Shown piece by piece: positions 62,023 to 64,000 of a DNA stretch of 64,000 nt (the first letter of the stretch is position 1; each line of letters begins with the position of its first letter). A model generated the notes under the pieces. It did no database searches. It worked only from the letters and a program-made list of their open reading frames with translations, and was not told the DNA's origin. This DNA comes from Dimorphilus gyrociliatus. Lineage: Eukaryota > Annelida > Polychaeta > Dinophilidae. A program made the position numbers and the translations under genes. The DNA lies in assembly GCA_904063045.1 (NCBI GenBank), contig CAJFCJ010000012.1:62001-126000 (forward strand), given 5' to 3'.

Positions 62023-62717
62023 TTAATGCATAAGCTTGTTTAAAGTCTTTTTTATCCTTAAGCTGCTTAATCTCGCATCGTACTCGTGAGCCCAGCATTC
62101 AATGGATATCTTTTGAAGCTTTTTACCTAGAAGCTAAATTTTTTAACTTTATAGCAAGTGATATATTTATATATACTGTATATATATATAAGTATATGTA
62201 TACAATAAAACTGGAATAAACAAAAAATAAATGGTTTCTTACCATTTCTGTCTCCTCGCAATCGCTAAATACTGGTCTGCATCTATTCTGGCATACAATT
62301 TGACGAATTTTGCCAATGCTCGTGTCGTGAGATATATTTTCGTAATAAGCAAGATTATACGTTTTAGAACTGTTTTTGACAAGTTCCCATCTGTGATAAA
62401 TTTCCCAAAGAAACAATCCGAATGCGTAAACGTCACTCTTCTTGTAACAGTCAAAATTTGACGATTCTAGTGTACCGTCTAGAATTTCAGGTGAAAGATA
62501 TCGTTTTGTTCCAGCCTATATAAGAAATATTACAATAGTATAGTATATGATCTAATAGGAAATTGCAATATATATTTTTTTTTAGAAATTTAATAGTTTC
62601 ATTCTTTTGAACTGATAAGATAAGCATCTTATGATTGAAAGTAAAATTAGGTCATTATCATTTTGATTTACTTTTTAACGTATAATAAAATATCTAAATA
62701 TATATATATATATACAG

Positions 62718-62749
<32 letters not shown>

Positions 62750-63969
62750 TATAGTTGGGAACTTACAATCAATTTAGGTAAATTTCCCAAATTAATCATC
62801 TTTGTATCGCTATAATAAAGTACTGACACCCCAAAATCAGCTATACAGCAACGTAAATCATCTTTTATTAATACATTATTACTTTTGAAATCGCGATGAG
62901 CTAAAGCAGGTTTTCTTTCTTTTCCGAAAATTTCAGTGTGTAAGTAAGCCAAGCCAGCAGCAGCTGACTGTATTATTCGAAGTAAATCTGTAGTTGATAT
63001 TTTTCTTTCTTGTAAATAATCAAAAACAGAACCATTCGAGTGATACTGAGTTATCAACCAAAACTGTGTTAGGCTATGTCTTGATGTAATATCTGAAGCT
63101 AAATAAGCAAGTATCGTTTCGTGACGTGGAAGAACCTATTATAAGTGTTTATTGCTGTAAAATGTAAACAAGTAATTTTTTCTTATATTAGGGATACCGT
63201 ATTATATATCTGACATTCTCTATTCCACGATTTTTCATTTAGGGAATAAAATATCTTAATAGCCACGTCATCTCCGTGTAAAGAACCTTTCCATACTTCT
63301 CCAAATTTTCCCCTACCGATTGTGTGTGATAATCGTATCTCATTAGCGACGGTTCTATGCATAAGGTATGGCAGACCCATTCCGCTACCGCTAGTTAGGT
63401 TTATATCACATTGTTCCTTTTGTAAAAATAAATATGAATAATAATATACTGTACACACATATATACATACATAAGAAGAACAGTATATTAACATTTAGGT
63501 TAAATGAAATGAAAGACAATAAACTCTAGTAATATTGTGAATATAATGAGGGAGGTTCAGTTATGCGTTTTTTCTTTTAAATTACACAGAAAATCCAAAA
63601 GTATGATAATGAAAGAAATTACGTGCTACAGTTATTTTCGTAATAATCTAAAGTACTCGCCTCTTCATTTATATTGGTAGAACTACATCTGAATTTATAA
63701 ATAACATAGTACGAAAAGATAGCAAGGGCGATCAATAAACCAACTATAATAGGAATTACAAAAGCCAGAACACTTGTATCAACTTTTTTAAGAGTTGAAG
63801 TGGTCTCCGCATAGCTGTATCCAAAATTCTTATTGCAGAAATTCGAATTGCAGCAGGTTATTTTAAAATAATCGGTTGGGGGGACTGTACATTGAATTTG
63901 ATTAAAACCAGCCAAACAACCTTGTTTTTCAATCGAACTTTTCGGTTCTTTAAGAATCGATGAGTAGCA
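62023..63969 (-). CDS. ACVR1: Type I TGF-beta/BMP receptor serine/threonine kinase, ALK1/2 group (5' partial)
   Basis: Exons 63969-63623, 63390-63198, 63135-62767, 62515-62243 and 62118-62023 (phases 2,0,0,0) give 425 residues; the signal peptide and first cysteines lie beyond the window edge. The extracellular part ends with the CC-x4-CN box (CCNSNFCN). Next come one membrane helix and a GS box (CSTGSGMGLPYLMHRT). The kinase domain has the Gly loop GRGKFGEVW, VAIK, HRDFKSNN, ADFG, SPE and a C-terminal ARLSSLRIKKTL. The L45 loop reads SDITSRHS, which in this family marks the ALK1/ALK2 (Saxophone) subgroup that signals through Smad1/5-type proteins. Oddities: the GS box has few serines, and ADFG and HRDF replace the usual type I ADLG and HRDL. 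The first GS-exon splice site is chosen by phase; the frame also stays open upstream (see rejected list). Confidence 0.9.
62700..62747. repeat. (TA)n microsatellite beside a BMP receptor exon
   Basis: A TA tract with one CAG interruption begins about 20 bases past the donor of the 63135-62767 exon. It sits inside a 251-bp intron, so length variation could affect splicing. Confidence 0.85.
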
Positions 63970-64000
63970 CTGCAATTATTGCATCACAAAAAAAAAGATA

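Noticed and set aside
63391-63440. Upstream in-frame extension (EQCDINLTS) of the GS-box exon
   Set aside because: Its acceptor would be phase 0, but the preceding exon has no phase-0 donor. The phase-2 acceptor at 63391 joins cleanly to the 63623 donor and gives a GS box of normal length. Not excluded if a small unseen exon exists.

Overview
The window is animal nuclear DNA. It is AT-rich (roughly 70% by eye), has GT-AG introns, many TA microsatellites and only metazoan-type multidomain genes. An FMRFamide/YIRFamide-type neuropeptide precursor, an eight-domain SUEL lectin and many introns of only 51-66 bp suggest an invertebrate bilaterian, perhaps a spiralian. The species cannot be named from the sequence. 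I find seven protein genes. I joined their exons by hand, using splice motifs, reading phase and domain continuity; in every gene the coding length closes in frame, though one join in the GPCR and one in the kinase receptor remain open.

Layout: (1) bases 1-7584, + strand: the 3' part of a very large secreted EGF-repeat protein, with about 45 EGF domains, one von Willebrand A domain and a C-terminal ten-cysteine Ly6/uPAR-like domain. Twelve consecutive exons are each exactly 228 bp, and part of the array is a fresh 853-bp duplication. (2) 9118-35810, - strand: a complete THSD7-type transmembrane protein (21 thrombospondin type-1 repeats, 1440 residues, 11 exons including a 27-bp microexon), convergent with gene 1. 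(3) 39016-43951, - strand: a secreted 1397-residue protein joining a Gly/Trp/Arg-rich repeat, small cysteine-helical modules and eight SUEL lectin domains on Thr-rich linkers. (4) 45032-45734 (5' UTR exon near 47210), - strand: an RFamide neuropeptide precursor. (5) 48717-51547, + strand, head-to-head with gene 4: a rhodopsin-family GPCR with opsin-like sequence around TM4/ECL2, no lysine at the retinal position, and a 339-bp phase-neutral exon adding 113 residues to extracellular loop 2. (6) 55901-58407, - strand: a short ionotropic glutamate-receptor-family channel resembling protostome IRs. (7) 62023-63969, - strand, 5' partial: a type I TGF-beta/BMP receptor kinase of the ALK1/2 group.

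The genes do not form an obvious pathway. Five of the seven are secreted or receptor proteins with sensory or neural roles in other animals (THSD7, the RFamide precursor, the GPCR, the IR-like channel and the BMP receptor), and the other two are extracellular repeat proteins. The regions between them (7585-9117, 35811-39015, 43952-45031, 47300-48716, 51548-55900, 58408-62022) and the long THSD7 introns are AT-rich. They contain microsatellites, short hairpins, a recurrent ATACTGTAT/ATACAGTAT word and a few GC-richer islands. I found no recognisable transposon, tRNA or rRNA.
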